The translations under genes were made by a program, and so were the position numbers. This document shows, piece after piece, positions 16,854 through 26,664 of a stretch of 64,000 bases of DNA (position 1 is the stretch's first letter; each line of letters opens with the position of its first letter). The stretch covers positions 3,066,501 to 3,130,500 of the forward strand of contig NZ_CP098774.1 in assembly GCF_028473665.1 (NCBI RefSeq). The letters are read 5' to 3'. Origin of the DNA: Sphingomonas sp. QA11. Lineage in GTDB: Bacteria > Pseudomonadota > Alphaproteobacteria > Sphingomonadales > Sphingomonadaceae. The notes beneath the pieces are model-generated. The model was not told where the DNA came from and made no database searches. It worked only from the letters and a program-made list of their open reading frames with translations.

Positions 16854-17873
16854 TTGAGTATTCCGGCTTTTACCACCGCGTTGCTGCTGGCCAATGCATC
16901 GGCAGGCATGGGTGACACCCAGCCGGCCACACCTGCCATGGTCCAGTTCGCTCCCGCGACGAGCGGCCAGGAAGTAGCTCAGCCGGCGATGCCACCAGTC
17001 GCGGTGGAACCGACCCCCGGCGTTCGGCCGCCACCGGCCGAACCGGCCGCCGTGGTGCCCGCTTCCGCCGCGGACCAGAATGATATCATCGTGACGGCGC
17101 GTCCGCGCTCGACCCCGGGCGATCCTCTCGGCGCGGTCAACGCCCAGTCCTTCGAGGTCACCCAGTCAGTCGACAAGGCGTTCGTCGGCCCGGTCGCGCT
17201 CGCCTACAAGAAGAACATCCCCGGACCGATCCGCAGCGGCCTGCGCAATTTCCTCGGCAATCTGCGCGAGCCAGTCGTCTTCCTGAACTTCCTGGTGCAG
17301 TTAAAACCCGGCAAGGCGGGGGAAACACTCGGCCGTTTCGCGGTCAATTCCACGATCGGCGGCGCCGGCCTGTTCGATGTCGCGAAGAAGCGCCCCTTCA
17401 ACCTGCCGCGCCGCCCGAACGGCTTCGCCGACACTCTCGGCTATTACGGGGTGAAACCCGGGCCTTTCCTGTTCCTGCCGCTGATCGGACCGACCACCTT
17501 ACGCGATCTCGTGGGCGGTGGCGTGGATAGCCTGGTACTGCCGATGTCTTTCGGCACGCCGTTCAACAAGCTCTACTTCACTGTTCCACGCGGTGTCATC
17601 AGCGCGATCGACTATCGCGCCGAGTTCGACGAGAAGCTCAACGAGCTGCGCGAAAATAGCGGCGATCCCTATACCGCCGCCCGCACCTTCTATCTGCAGA
17701 GGCGCCAGGCCGAGATCGACGGGCTGCGCGGCAAGCGCCACAAGAGCACCGTTCCAGCGCCCGAGCTTACCAACCCAACGCTGCGGACCTCGGCGCCGGA
17801 GCCTCGCGAAAGCGAAGGCAGCGCGGCTCCCCGCACGAGCCCGACTGAGACTGCCCCGGCACCCCGGGAATAG
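16854..17873 (+). CDS. MlaA (VacJ)-family protein without a lipobox
   Basis: A 339-residue member of the MlaA family, which in E. coli removes phospholipid from the outer leaflet of the outer membrane. The core at about 95-265 is clear: NIPGPIRSGLRNFLGNLREP, RFAVNSTIGGAGLFDVAKK, FADTLGYYGVKPGPFLFLP and TTLRDLVGGGVDSL. It departs from the family in having no lipobox cysteine after the N-terminal hydrophobic stretch, a proline-rich region of about 60 residues, and DIIVTARPR before the core, like a TonB box. The start is TTG at 16854 after AAAGGAC. The C-terminal tail is low complexity. Confidence 0.8.
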   Translation: MSIPAFTTALLLANASAGMGDTQPATPAMVQFAPATSGQEVAQPAMPPVAVEPTPGVRPPPAEPAAVVPASAADQNDIIVTARPRSTPGDPLGAVNAQSFEVTQSVDKAFVGPVALAYKKNIPGPIRSGLRNFLGNLREPVVFLNFLVQLKPGKAGETLGRFAVNSTIGGAGLFDVAKKRPFNLPRRPNGFADTLGYYGVKPGPFLFLPLIGPTTLRDLVGGGVDSLVLPMSFGTPFNKLYFTVPRGVISAIDYRAEFDEKLNELRENSGDPYTAARTFYLQRRQAEIDGLRGKRHKSTVPAPELTNPTLRTSAPEPRESEGSAAPRTSPTETAPAPRE

Positions 17874-17888
17874 CCGGGGCGGCCGGGC

Positions 17889-20087
<2,199 letters not shown>

Positions 20088-20166
20088 AGTCGCGGAATAT
20101 GGGGAGGAAGACGCCAGCCCGCAACGAACGGGAACGGTCGCGTGTCACTTCCGCATCGGAGCATAA

Positions 20167-20415
20167 GGCGATGAACGGGTTTCGTGCCGCCGCAGGAAGC
20201 TTGCCGGTCGGGCGAGCAAGGACACGTGCCGATATACCGGCTTCAACGTGAACGGCGGGCACATCTGCACCTTCGCCGGTGGTGCCATGACGGTGACATC
20301 GAACGGCAGCTATACGGCCGCCGCGCTCGATCTCGATGATACGAGGCAGAATGCGGATGACGACGAGGACACATATGATAGGCCCGCGCATCAGGTCGCG
20401 CTGACCGTGACGTGA
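20167..20415 (+). pseudogene. Possible gene remnant in the uvrB upstream region
   Basis: An 82-codon frame open from a TAA at 20164 to a TGA at 20413 shows protein-like composition (TGFNVNGGHICTFAGGAM, then SNGSYTAAALDLDDT) but no plausible start codon before its middle. It looks like the 3' end of a gene whose front is missing. It resembles nothing I can name. The remaining parts of 20088-20442 hold only the uvrB promoter region and the start signals of the next lipoprotein gene. Confidence 0.25.
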
Positions 20416-20442
20416 CATGAACGATCCAAGAGGGGAATAACG

Positions 20443-20988
20443 ATGCGAATCCAGATTCTGCTGGCCGGCGTCGCGGTATCGCTCGCGGCGTGCGGCCAGC
20501 CCGCGCCGGACGCGAAGACGGCTACCGCGGCCAACACTGCCACGCCCGCCACGCCGGTGGCCATGAAGGTGCCCCCGCGCATTCCAGGCGAATGGGAATA
20601 TGTCACGAAGGTGGAGCTTCTCGACGTGCGGGGCGGCCCGCCCGGCCTGGCCGCGCAGATGCGGAAATCGTCGCCGGCCACCACACGCCGCGAGTGCATG
20701 AGCAAGGAGCAGGCCGAGGAGGATATCAGCAAGGCCGTGCAGAAGGACCAGGGCGGCTGCCGCTTCGAGCGGGTCGAGACCGTCGCCGGCAGCATCGCCG
20801 GCACCGCGATCTGTAGCAATGGCGGCATGGAAGCCACCGGCAAGATGAACGGTACGGTGAAGCCCACCGCGATCGACATGATCGTCGACATGACGATGAA
20901 GCTGCCCAGCCCCGGCACGGCGGCGCCCGCCGAGATGAAGATGCGGATGACGATGGCCGGCAAGCGGGTCGGCGACTGCCCGAAATAA
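20443..20988 (+). CDS. DUF3617 lipoprotein
   Basis: A 181-residue lipoprotein: MRIQILLAGVAVSLAACGQ has a clear lipobox (LAAC), followed by an Ala/Thr linker and a DUF3617 domain with PRIPGEWEYVTKVELL, a cysteine in RRECMSKEQ, GGCRFERVETVAGSIAG and the C-terminal GKRVGDCPK. DUF3617 proteins are small periplasmic beta-rich proteins common in sphingomonads, with no known activity. A GGGGAA site precedes the ATG. A second member of the family lies at 22043. Confidence 0.85.
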   Translation: MRIQILLAGVAVSLAACGQPAPDAKTATAANTATPATPVAMKVPPRIPGEWEYVTKVELLDVRGGPPGLAAQMRKSSPATTRRECMSKEQAEEDISKAVQKDQGGCRFERVETVAGSIAGTAICSNGGMEATGKMNGTVKPTAIDMIVDMTMKLPSPGTAAPAEMKMRMTMAGKRVGDCPK

Positions 20989-21007
20989 GCACCAAGGGAG
21001 AAAGCAG

Positions 21008-21403
21008 ATGACCGGTTACGTGACGATCGGCACCAATGATGTCCCGCGGGCCCAGGCCTTTTACGATGCGTTGCTGGGCACGATCGGCGCAAAGCGGCTG
21101 ATGGAGGTTCCGGAGCATGGCGGCTTCACCTTTTACGGGACCGGCATGGGATCGCCCGTGATCGTCATCACCAACCCGTTCGACGGCGGCAAGGCGAGCG
21201 TCGGCAACGGAACGATGATCGCGATCCCGATGGACGAGCGCGCCAAGGTCGACTCATTCCACGCCAGGGCGATGGAACTGGGGGCATCGGACGAAGGCGC
21301 ACCCGGACTCCGCAGCGACGAGGGCCCGCGCGCCTTTTACGGCGCCTATTTTCGGGATCTCGACGGAAACAAGATCTGCGCCTTCCGGATGGGCGGAGCG
21401 TGA
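21008..21403 (+). CDS. VOC-superfamily protein
   Basis: A 131-residue glyoxalase/bleomycin-resistance-like protein: MTGYVTIGTNDVPRAQAFYDALL is the first beta-alpha unit and YGAYFRDLDGNKICAFRMG the last strand with the DxDGNK turn. The usual metal-ligand histidine is replaced by Thr in VTIGTND, a pattern seen in the YghJ/PhnB-like branch, so catalytic metal binding is doubtful. AGGGAGAAAG lies before the ATG. It follows the DUF3617 gene by 19 bases and ends at a hairpin. Confidence 0.8.
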   Translation: MTGYVTIGTNDVPRAQAFYDALLGTIGAKRLMEVPEHGGFTFYGTGMGSPVIVITNPFDGGKASVGNGTMIAIPMDERAKVDSFHARAMELGASDEGAPGLRSDEGPRAFYGAYFRDLDGNKICAFRMGGA

Positions 21404-21441
21404 TTGAGCTTTCCCTCCCGCCCGCCGGGAGGGGAGCTCAA
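21404..21441. terminator. Convergent hairpin between VOC and membrane-protein genes
   Basis: TTGAGCT (21404-21410) pairs with AGCTCAA (21435-21441), and CCCTCCCG (21413-21420) with CGGGAGGG (21426-21433), around a five-base loop. It starts directly after the VOC stop and covers the stop of the convergent gene, so a bidirectional terminator is likely although T runs are short. Confidence 0.6.
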
Positions 21442-21926
21442 TAGATCCGCCGATAGGCCACGCGCCACATCACCAGCCCGATCAGGGCGGAAAGTCCGGC
21501 CAGGATCACGCTCGTCGCGACGGCGCTGATCCAGCGGAACATCAGCGTGCGCGAATCGGTCGGCGGCATCGCGAAGAGACCGAAGCCATAGGTCTGGCCG
21601 CCGAGGAACAGGGCAAAGCCTGAGATCGCCCCGATCAGCGCCGCGGTACCCGGACCACGTCGCTGCAACGCATGCGCGACCAGCCACAACGGCCCGGCGA
21701 CCGCCACCACGGTCATCGCAGTGATCACCGCGCCGACGACGAAGCCGACCGCGATTCCCAAAAGCGACGGCGCTCCGCCGATCGCGACGAGGATGCTGGC
21801 GACAATGCCGCCCACGAGCCCGCCAGCGCCGAGCGCGAGACCGGCGCGATCCAATGTCGTGTCATATCCGCGCAGCGCGACCCGCTCGGCCAATGTCCCT
21901 ACTCCCCCGGTGGGGCTCCATATCAC
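21438..21926 (-). CDS. Membrane protein of unknown function
   Basis: A 162-residue hydrophobic protein with about four membrane segments (residues about 30-50, 56-84, 93-112 and 132-156), rich in Gly and Ala. I do not recognise a family. The start is unsure; the first ATG gives MIWSPTGGVG, but a later GTG would remove 10-15 residues. It converges on the VOC gene and is divergent from a DUF3617 lipoprotein. Confidence 0.55.
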   Translation of the reverse strand: MIWSPTGGVGTLAERVALRGYDTTLDRAGLALGAGGLVGGIVASILVAIGGAPSLLGIAVGFVVGAVITAMTVVAVAGPLWLVAHALQRRGPGTAALIGAISGFALFLGGQTYGFGLFAMPPTDSRTLMFRWISAVATSVILAGLSALIGLVMWRVAYRRIY

Positions 21927-22042
21927 CGCCGCGCGCCGCGCCCAAGCCCATCCGTTGCGGTTGATCGGGGCTGGTACGGCATCAGTTTAACCCTGATGCA
22001 ATGCTTCGCGTCCATCCTGCCGGATGCGAAGGGGGAAACGTC

Positions 22043-22549
22043 ATGCGCTCATGGCTCGCCGCGATTGCGCTCACGCTGCTTGGCGGCTGCACCCCGCCCG
22101 ACGACCCCGACAACATCCCCGAGCGCGGCCATTGGGAATCGAGCGTGAGGCTGGTTGCCCTGACGATCGACGATCGCGCGGTGACTCGCGAAGAAGTGCC
22201 CTTCGCCATGCCACCGGACAAGAGAGAGGACAGGGGCTGTGTCGAACCCAGGCTGAGAACGATGGAAGAGGCCAACGCCACCATCGCCAATCTGAGCAAG
22301 GTCGATTGCCGGTTCGAATCACTCAACCTCGACGGAAACGCAATCGCGGGCGGCGGGCGATGCGCGCCGCAGGCAAAGGCCGGTGTTTCGGTCGGCGCGA
22401 CCTTCACCGTGAACGGCGACGAGGCCCCTGACCGAATCCACTCCCTGCTTGAATTGAATGCCTATGCCCATTTGCAGGACGGACAGACGGTACGAGTCCA
22501 CACCGCTTATGTCATCGACTGGAAACGCCTCTCCGCCTGTAGCCGGTGA
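22043..22549 (+). CDS. DUF3617-like lipoprotein
   Basis: A 168-residue lipoprotein. The ATG at 22043 follows AAGGGGGAAACGTC and gives the signal MRSWLAAIALTLLGGC with a clear lipobox (LLGGC). The mature part has the DUF3617 pattern: RGHWESSVRLVALTID near the start, a Cys in EDRGCVEPRL, VDCRFESLNLDGNAIAGGGRC and a late GATFTVNG strand. Function is unknown. It lies convergent to the MBL-fold gene with only three bases between stops. Confidence 0.7.
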   Translation: MRSWLAAIALTLLGGCTPPDDPDNIPERGHWESSVRLVALTIDDRAVTREEVPFAMPPDKREDRGCVEPRLRTMEEANATIANLSKVDCRFESLNLDGNAIAGGGRCAPQAKAGVSVGATFTVNGDEAPDRIHSLLELNAYAHLQDGQTVRVHTAYVIDWKRLSACSR

Positions 22550-22552
22550 CGA

Positions 22553-23740
22553 TCAGCGCAGCGCCCTGACCGCCGCCGTATCGAGGCAGCGCATCATATC
22601 GGCGCGCGTCACCACCGTCCGGGCAGCAGGCGACGCATAAGGCGGGACCATTGTCGGCTGGCCGAGCGCCACCGTATCGAACCCGCGCAGCCCGGCACAT
22701 TTCTCCGCCGCCGCGAGCAGCTTGGGTGGCGTATCATAGGCTTCGTACGAGAGACGGAACGTACCCCAGTGAATTCCGATGCCGGTCGATGCGCCGAGAC
22801 GGCGATAGACCTCCACCGCGTCGATCGGCCCGACATGGCTGCCCGAAGCCATCTGCCCGGCCTCGAAGCGAAAGGCCCCGATCGGGATCAGCGCCAGTCG
22901 GACCGGCCCCAGCGCCCGCGCCTCGTCCGGCCATTTCAGGTCGCCCGGCCCGGTATCTCCGGCGAAGAAGACATTCCCGCCCGGCAGCCTGACGACGAAG
23001 CTCGACCAGAGCGCCCGATTGCGATCGGTGAACCAGCGACTGTCCCAATGATGGTTGCGGGTGACGACCACGTCGACACCCGGCTTCACCGCGACCTTGC
23101 CGCCCCAGTCGCGCGCGATCGACGGCACGCCGGCCTGGCGGATGACGCTGTCGTTGCCGAGCGCGGTGACGATACGCGGACGGTCGCGATCCCACAGGCG
23201 CTTCAGGCTCGCCAGATCGAGATGGTCGTAGTGATTGTGGCTGACCAGCACGAGATCGATCTTCGGTAGATCGTCGAAGGCGATACCCGGTTCAGCGACC
23301 CGCTTCGGTCCGATACCGAGCGGCCCGGAACGCTCGGCCCATATCGGATCGGTCAGGATGTTGAGGCCCTGGGTCTGGATCAGCACCGTCGCATGACCGA
23401 TCCAGGTCACGGTCATCGCCTCGCCGGCAACCCGCGCCGGGATCGCCGCTTGGCGGACGGCGACATGCCTGGGCCAGGCCGGGCGGCCGTCACTGCCCGT
23501 AAGGTAGCGCGCGAAGAATCCCGCCCGGCTGCCGCCCGCCGGCACGCGGATGGTATCCTCGTCGCCGTCCGGGTTGAAGAAGCGCTGCCCGTCGAAATGG
23601 CTTGAGACAGGCCCGCGATAATAGATTCGGTCGAGGAAACGGGGAACGATGGTGAAGGCCAGGCAGATCGCCACCGTTCCGAACAGCAGCATGGTCATCA
23701 GCCAGCGACCCATGCGCGCCAAACCTCTCAGCGAATCCAT
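22553..23740 (-). CDS. MBL-fold metallohydrolase (NAPE-PLD-like)
   Basis: A 395-residue protein with an N-terminal hydrophobic segment (about 9-33), so probably membrane-anchored, and a metallo-beta-lactamase domain of the N-acyl-phosphatidylethanolamine phospholipase D/UlaG type. The metal motif reads LVSHNHYDHLD, preceded by TWIGHATVLIQTQGLNILTDP; later ligands are in FFAGDTGPGD and GIHWGTF. It may hydrolyse a phosphodiester lipid, but the substrate is inferred only. ATGs at 23779 and 23713 are alternative starts. It lies downstream of two transporter genes on the same strand. Confidence 0.85.
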   Translation of the reverse strand: MDSLRGLARMGRWLMTMLLFGTVAICLAFTIVPRFLDRIYYRGPVSSHFDGQRFFNPDGDEDTIRVPAGGSRAGFFARYLTGSDGRPAWPRHVAVRQAAIPARVAGEAMTVTWIGHATVLIQTQGLNILTDPIWAERSGPLGIGPKRVAEPGIAFDDLPKIDLVLVSHNHYDHLDLASLKRLWDRDRPRIVTALGNDSVIRQAGVPSIARDWGGKVAVKPGVDVVVTRNHHWDSRWFTDRNRALWSSFVVRLPGGNVFFAGDTGPGDLKWPDEARALGPVRLALIPIGAFRFEAGQMASGSHVGPIDAVEVYRRLGASTGIGIHWGTFRLSYEAYDTPPKLLAAAEKCAGLRGFDTVALGQPTMVPPYASPAARTVVTRADMMRCLDTAAVRALR

Positions 23741-23855
23741 CTCCGGCCCGTCCCATAACCATTGCCAGCCCGCAAGCATGTTGGGGCGCGATTGTGGGCC
23801 GCGTGGAGCGCCCCGCTTCTCTCCTCGTGCACAGTTCCCCGCAGGTCGCGAAAGG

Positions 23856-25223
23856 CTAGACCGTCTCCACCCGTACCAGCAGCCACCCGCACAGCCCCGC
23901 GCCCACCGCCATCGCCGCCGCCATGATCGCCGCGCCGTGAAAAGCATCGAGCGACACCCCGCGCCCGTCGCCGGTCAGCACCAGCCCGATCAGCGCCACC
24001 GCGATCATCCCGCCGATCCGCGCGGTCGCGTTGTTGACGCCTGAAGCGGCGCCGGTGTGTCGATGGTCGACAGCCGCCATCACCGTCGTGGTCAGCGGCG
24101 CGACCGCTGTCGTCATGCCGATCCCGATCAGCAGCATGCCCGGCAATACGTGCCGCGCATAGTCTATCCCCTCGCCCGGCATCGCCGCGAACAGCGCGAA
24201 GCCGGCGCCCGTCACCATCGGCCCGATCGCGAGCAGCGGCCGGGCGCCGATCTTCGCCGCGAGAGCCCCCACGCTTCGCGAGCCGAGCCCCATGATCAGC
24301 GGCAGGGGCAGTACCGCCGAGCCCGCCGCCGCCGCGCTCCAGCCGCGCGCGATCAGCAGATAGGGCAACAGCAGCAGCGCGCCCGACAGGGCAGCGTAGA
24401 GCAGGAAGGTCAGCAGGGTCAGGCCAGTGAAGGTGCGCGTCCCGAACAAGGCAAGCGGTACCATCGCCCTGTCGCCCAGCCGCGCCTCAAGCGAGACGAA
24501 CGCCACCAGCGCGATCGTGCCGCCGCCGATCATCGCCGCGCCGATACCGCGCTGGTGCGCCGTCATCAGGGTCAGACCCCAGACAAGCAGGCCGAGCCCG
24601 ACGGTCGCAAGCATGGCCCCGAACCAGTCGGGCGGGCTTGCGTCCTCGTCATAGCCGCCCGGCACATAGCGCCAGCCCATGGCGAACGCCGCCACCGCGA
24701 TGGGCAGGATCAACGCGAAGATCGATCGCCAGCCGACATGATCGACCAGCCAGCCGCCAAGCACCGGGCCGATCGCGCCCCCGATCGCACCCGCCGCCGC
24801 CCAGGTGCCGATCGCCCTGGCCCGTGCCGCGCCCTCGAAATCAGCGCCGAGGATCGCAAGGCTCGCCGGGACAAGCAGCGCAGCCCCGACACCCTGGCCG
24901 ATCCGCGCGGCGATCAGCCAGCCCAGCGTCGGCGCGACCATGCAGGCAAGCGTGGTAGCGGCGAATGCCAGGAGCCCCCAGAGGAAGGTCAGCTTGCGCC
25001 CGACCCGGTCGGCCAGCGCCCCGCCGATCAGTACCAGCGCCGACAGGGGCAGCATGAAGCCGTTGACGATCCACTGAACGCCGGTGCTGTCGGCGCCCAG
25101 GCCCCGTGCCATCGCCGGCAGCGCGACATTGACCACGGATCCATCGATCATCGCGACGCTCGATCCGAGCACGGTCGCGATCAGCGCGCCGGTGCTCCCC
25201 GTCTTGCGGCCAGCACCTGCCAT
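23856..25223 (-). CDS. MFS drug:H+ antiporter (DHA2/EmrB-like)
   Basis: A 455-residue transporter with about 14 hydrophobic segments. MIDGSVVNVALPAMARGLG and WIVNGFMLPLSALVLIGGALADRVGRK are the DHA2 motifs D1 and A, and GPVLGGWLVDHVGWRSIF is motif C of antiporters. It is expected to export toxic compounds across the inner membrane; substrates are not readable. No membrane-fusion partner is adjacent. It begins 35 bases after the DMT transporter gene, so the two are probably in one transcript. Confidence 0.87.
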   Translation of the reverse strand: MAGAGRKTGSTGALIATVLGSSVAMIDGSVVNVALPAMARGLGADSTGVQWIVNGFMLPLSALVLIGGALADRVGRKLTFLWGLLAFAATTLACMVAPTLGWLIAARIGQGVGAALLVPASLAILGADFEGAARARAIGTWAAAGAIGGAIGPVLGGWLVDHVGWRSIFALILPIAVAAFAMGWRYVPGGYDEDASPPDWFGAMLATVGLGLLVWGLTLMTAHQRGIGAAMIGGGTIALVAFVSLEARLGDRAMVPLALFGTRTFTGLTLLTFLLYAALSGALLLLPYLLIARGWSAAAAGSAVLPLPLIMGLGSRSVGALAAKIGARPLLAIGPMVTGAGFALFAAMPGEGIDYARHVLPGMLLIGIGMTTAVAPLTTTVMAAVDHRHTGAASGVNNATARIGGMIAVALIGLVLTGDGRGVSLDAFHGAAIMAAAMAVGAGLCGWLLVRVETV

Positions 25224-25258
25224 CCTGTCAGTTCCCGGCTCTCATGCGGTCATCGTCC

Positions 25259-26179
25259 CTAACGCGTTCCGGCCAGCGCGAGGATCACCCCCGTCACCAC
25301 CAGGATCAGGCCAAGCCCCTCGCTGCGCACCATGCGCTCGCCGAGATAGAAACGCGAGAAGGCGAAGGTGAAAGCGACCTCGACCTGCCCGACGATCCGT
25401 ACGAGCGCGACAGGCGCGGTGGCGAAGCCGGTGAACCAGCAAGCCGATCCGATCGAGGAGAGCAGCCCGACCTGGCCAGCAACCCGCCAGTTGGCAAACA
25501 CCGCACGCACCTGGTCACGCTCGCGCAGGAACAGGTAGCAGCCCTGCATCGCCACCTGCAGGCATATCGTCGTCGCCAGCACGATCAGCGCTGCCCGGAT
25601 CGGGTCCGGCGTCACCACTTCCTGAGTCGCCCGGCGAATGCCAATCGCGGTCAGCGCGAAGAAGAAGCCCGAGGCAATGCCGCAAAGCGCGGCCGGCTGG
25701 CCCAGCGCGCGCACGAAATCCATCGGCCCCATGCGCTTGCCGCCGGTCGACAGCACCATCACGCCAAGGACACCGCAGCCGATGCCGGCCAAGCTTAACG
25801 GGCTCAGCCGTTCGCCGAGCAGCAGGAAGGACAGGATCGCGCCCTGCACCGCCTCGGTCTTCGAATAGGCAGTGCCGACCACGAAATTGCGGTGGGAAAA
25901 GGCCATGATCAGCAGGTTCGTCGCGACGATCTGGGCCAGCCCGCCCGCGGCGCAGAACAGCAGAAACCAGCGGCCGAGCACGGGGAAACCGCCCGATGCG
26001 AAGAACTCCTCATAGCCTACAACCAGCAGGATCGCGAAAGGCAGGCCATAGAGATAGCGCACCAGGCCTGCGGCGTTGACAGACATGCTGTAGCTTACGC
26101 GTTTCTGCACCGCCGTGCGCCACGCCTGCACCGCGCCCGCGACGATCGTCGCGGGCAACCAGATAGGAGAAGTGATCAC
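25259..26179 (-). CDS. EamA/DMT-family transporter
   Basis: A 306-residue inner-membrane protein with ten hydrophobic segments in two EamA repeats (PIWLPATIVAGAVQAWRTAVQ at the start; GLLSSIGSACWFTGFATAPV in the second half). Family members export amino acids or metabolites. The start is probably GTG at 26179, nine bases after GGAGG on the minus strand; that ribosome site lies inside a palindromic repeat. The frame stays open further upstream through a decayed DUF559 gene, so longer gene models are likely artefacts. Confidence 0.82.
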   Translation of the reverse strand: MITSPIWLPATIVAGAVQAWRTAVQKRVSYSMSVNAAGLVRYLYGLPFAILLVVGYEEFFASGGFPVLGRWFLLFCAAGGLAQIVATNLLIMAFSHRNFVVGTAYSKTEAVQGAILSFLLLGERLSPLSLAGIGCGVLGVMVLSTGGKRMGPMDFVRALGQPAALCGIASGFFFALTAIGIRRATQEVVTPDPIRAALIVLATTICLQVAMQGCYLFLRERDQVRAVFANWRVAGQVGLLSSIGSACWFTGFATAPVALVRIVGQVEVAFTFAFSRFYLGERMVRSEGLGLILVVTGVILALAGTR

Positions 26180-26184
26180 GTTTC

Positions 26185-26415
26185 TATTCCTCCCCATGCT
26201 TTGCATGGGGAGGGGGACCAAGCGCCCGACCGGATGCTGGCGCCGAAACTTAAACCCGCCCGGCTTCCCGCGCCGCCATTGCCACAAACGTACCTCCGGC
26301 GCGGTCATGACGCGTCGCAATTTCCTCGCACATTCCACTATCCTAGGGCTGGCTCGCATTTCCCCTCCACCAGCCCAGGGCTGGTCCCCCTCCCCATCTG
26401 CGATGGGGAGGAATA
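26185..26415. repeat. Inverted pair of palindromes enclosing a decayed DUF559 gene
   Basis: The left palindrome (CCTCCCCATGC 26189-26199, GCATGGGGAGG 26203-26213) and the right one (CCTCCCCATC 26389-26398, GATGGGGAGG 26402-26411) carry the same flanks in opposite orientation: TATT outside and GGGGGACC inside. A further perfect hairpin, CCAGCCC and GGGCTGG, lies at 26370-26384. The 170 bases inside encode the first third of a DUF559 protein on the minus strand. The structure looks like an internally deleted version of the element at 38199-38826. Confidence 0.65.
26221..26359 (-). pseudogene. DUF559 endonuclease gene remnant
   Basis: From the ATG at 26359 the frame reads MRASPRIVECARKLRRVMTA, then PEVRLWQWRRGKPGGFKFRR and QHPVGR, which is the DUF559 N-terminus (basic helix, tryptophan, FKFRRQHPVG strand). 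It stops matching just before the left palindrome, so only about 46 of some 120 residues remain. The catalytic part with the E-x-D-G motif is missing. The frame then reads through the repeat into the DMT transporter gene. Confidence 0.65.
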
Positions 26416-26484
26416 GCTTCGTCTCTGTCCGTCGGCCACGTCGCCACCGTCGTCGCCAGAAAGGCAAGGATCGCTGTCTCGTCC

Positions 26485-26661
26485 TTACTGGAAGCTGCTC
26501 TGGATGTTCGGCCGGAAATAGAACAACGTCATGGTCAGTTCCGAACCTGCGCCTGTCACGCCCCTCACGGGTTTCGCGGTCCGATCGCCCAGCACATCCT
26601 TCAGCTTCCTGGCGATCGCGTCGGGCGCGAGCGGCGAGGTAAGGACGATGCGCCGGGCCAT
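26485..26661 (-). CDS. Small ORF after fumarase (58 aa), probably truncated
   Basis: A 58-codon ORF starts three bases after the fumarase stop, so it is translationally linked to it. It reads MARRIVLTSPLAPDAIARKL and ends YFRPNIQSSFQ at a TAA. The N-terminus and the NIQSSFQ end resemble the first half of a longer hypothetical family in which the SFQ strand continues into membrane segments; here the frame ends at that strand. A DUF559 remnant with repeats lies 70 bases downstream. I judge it a truncated gene; no function is known. Confidence 0.45.
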   Translation of the reverse strand: MARRIVLTSPLAPDAIARKLKDVLGDRTAKPVRGVTGAGSELTMTLFYFRPNIQSSFQ

Positions 26662-26664
26662 GAG

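Noticed and set aside
20120..20145. Possible LexA box upstream of uvrB (GAAC repeat)
   Set aside because: The two GAAC units are two bases apart, while the alphaproteobacterial site needs GTTC-N7-GTTC.
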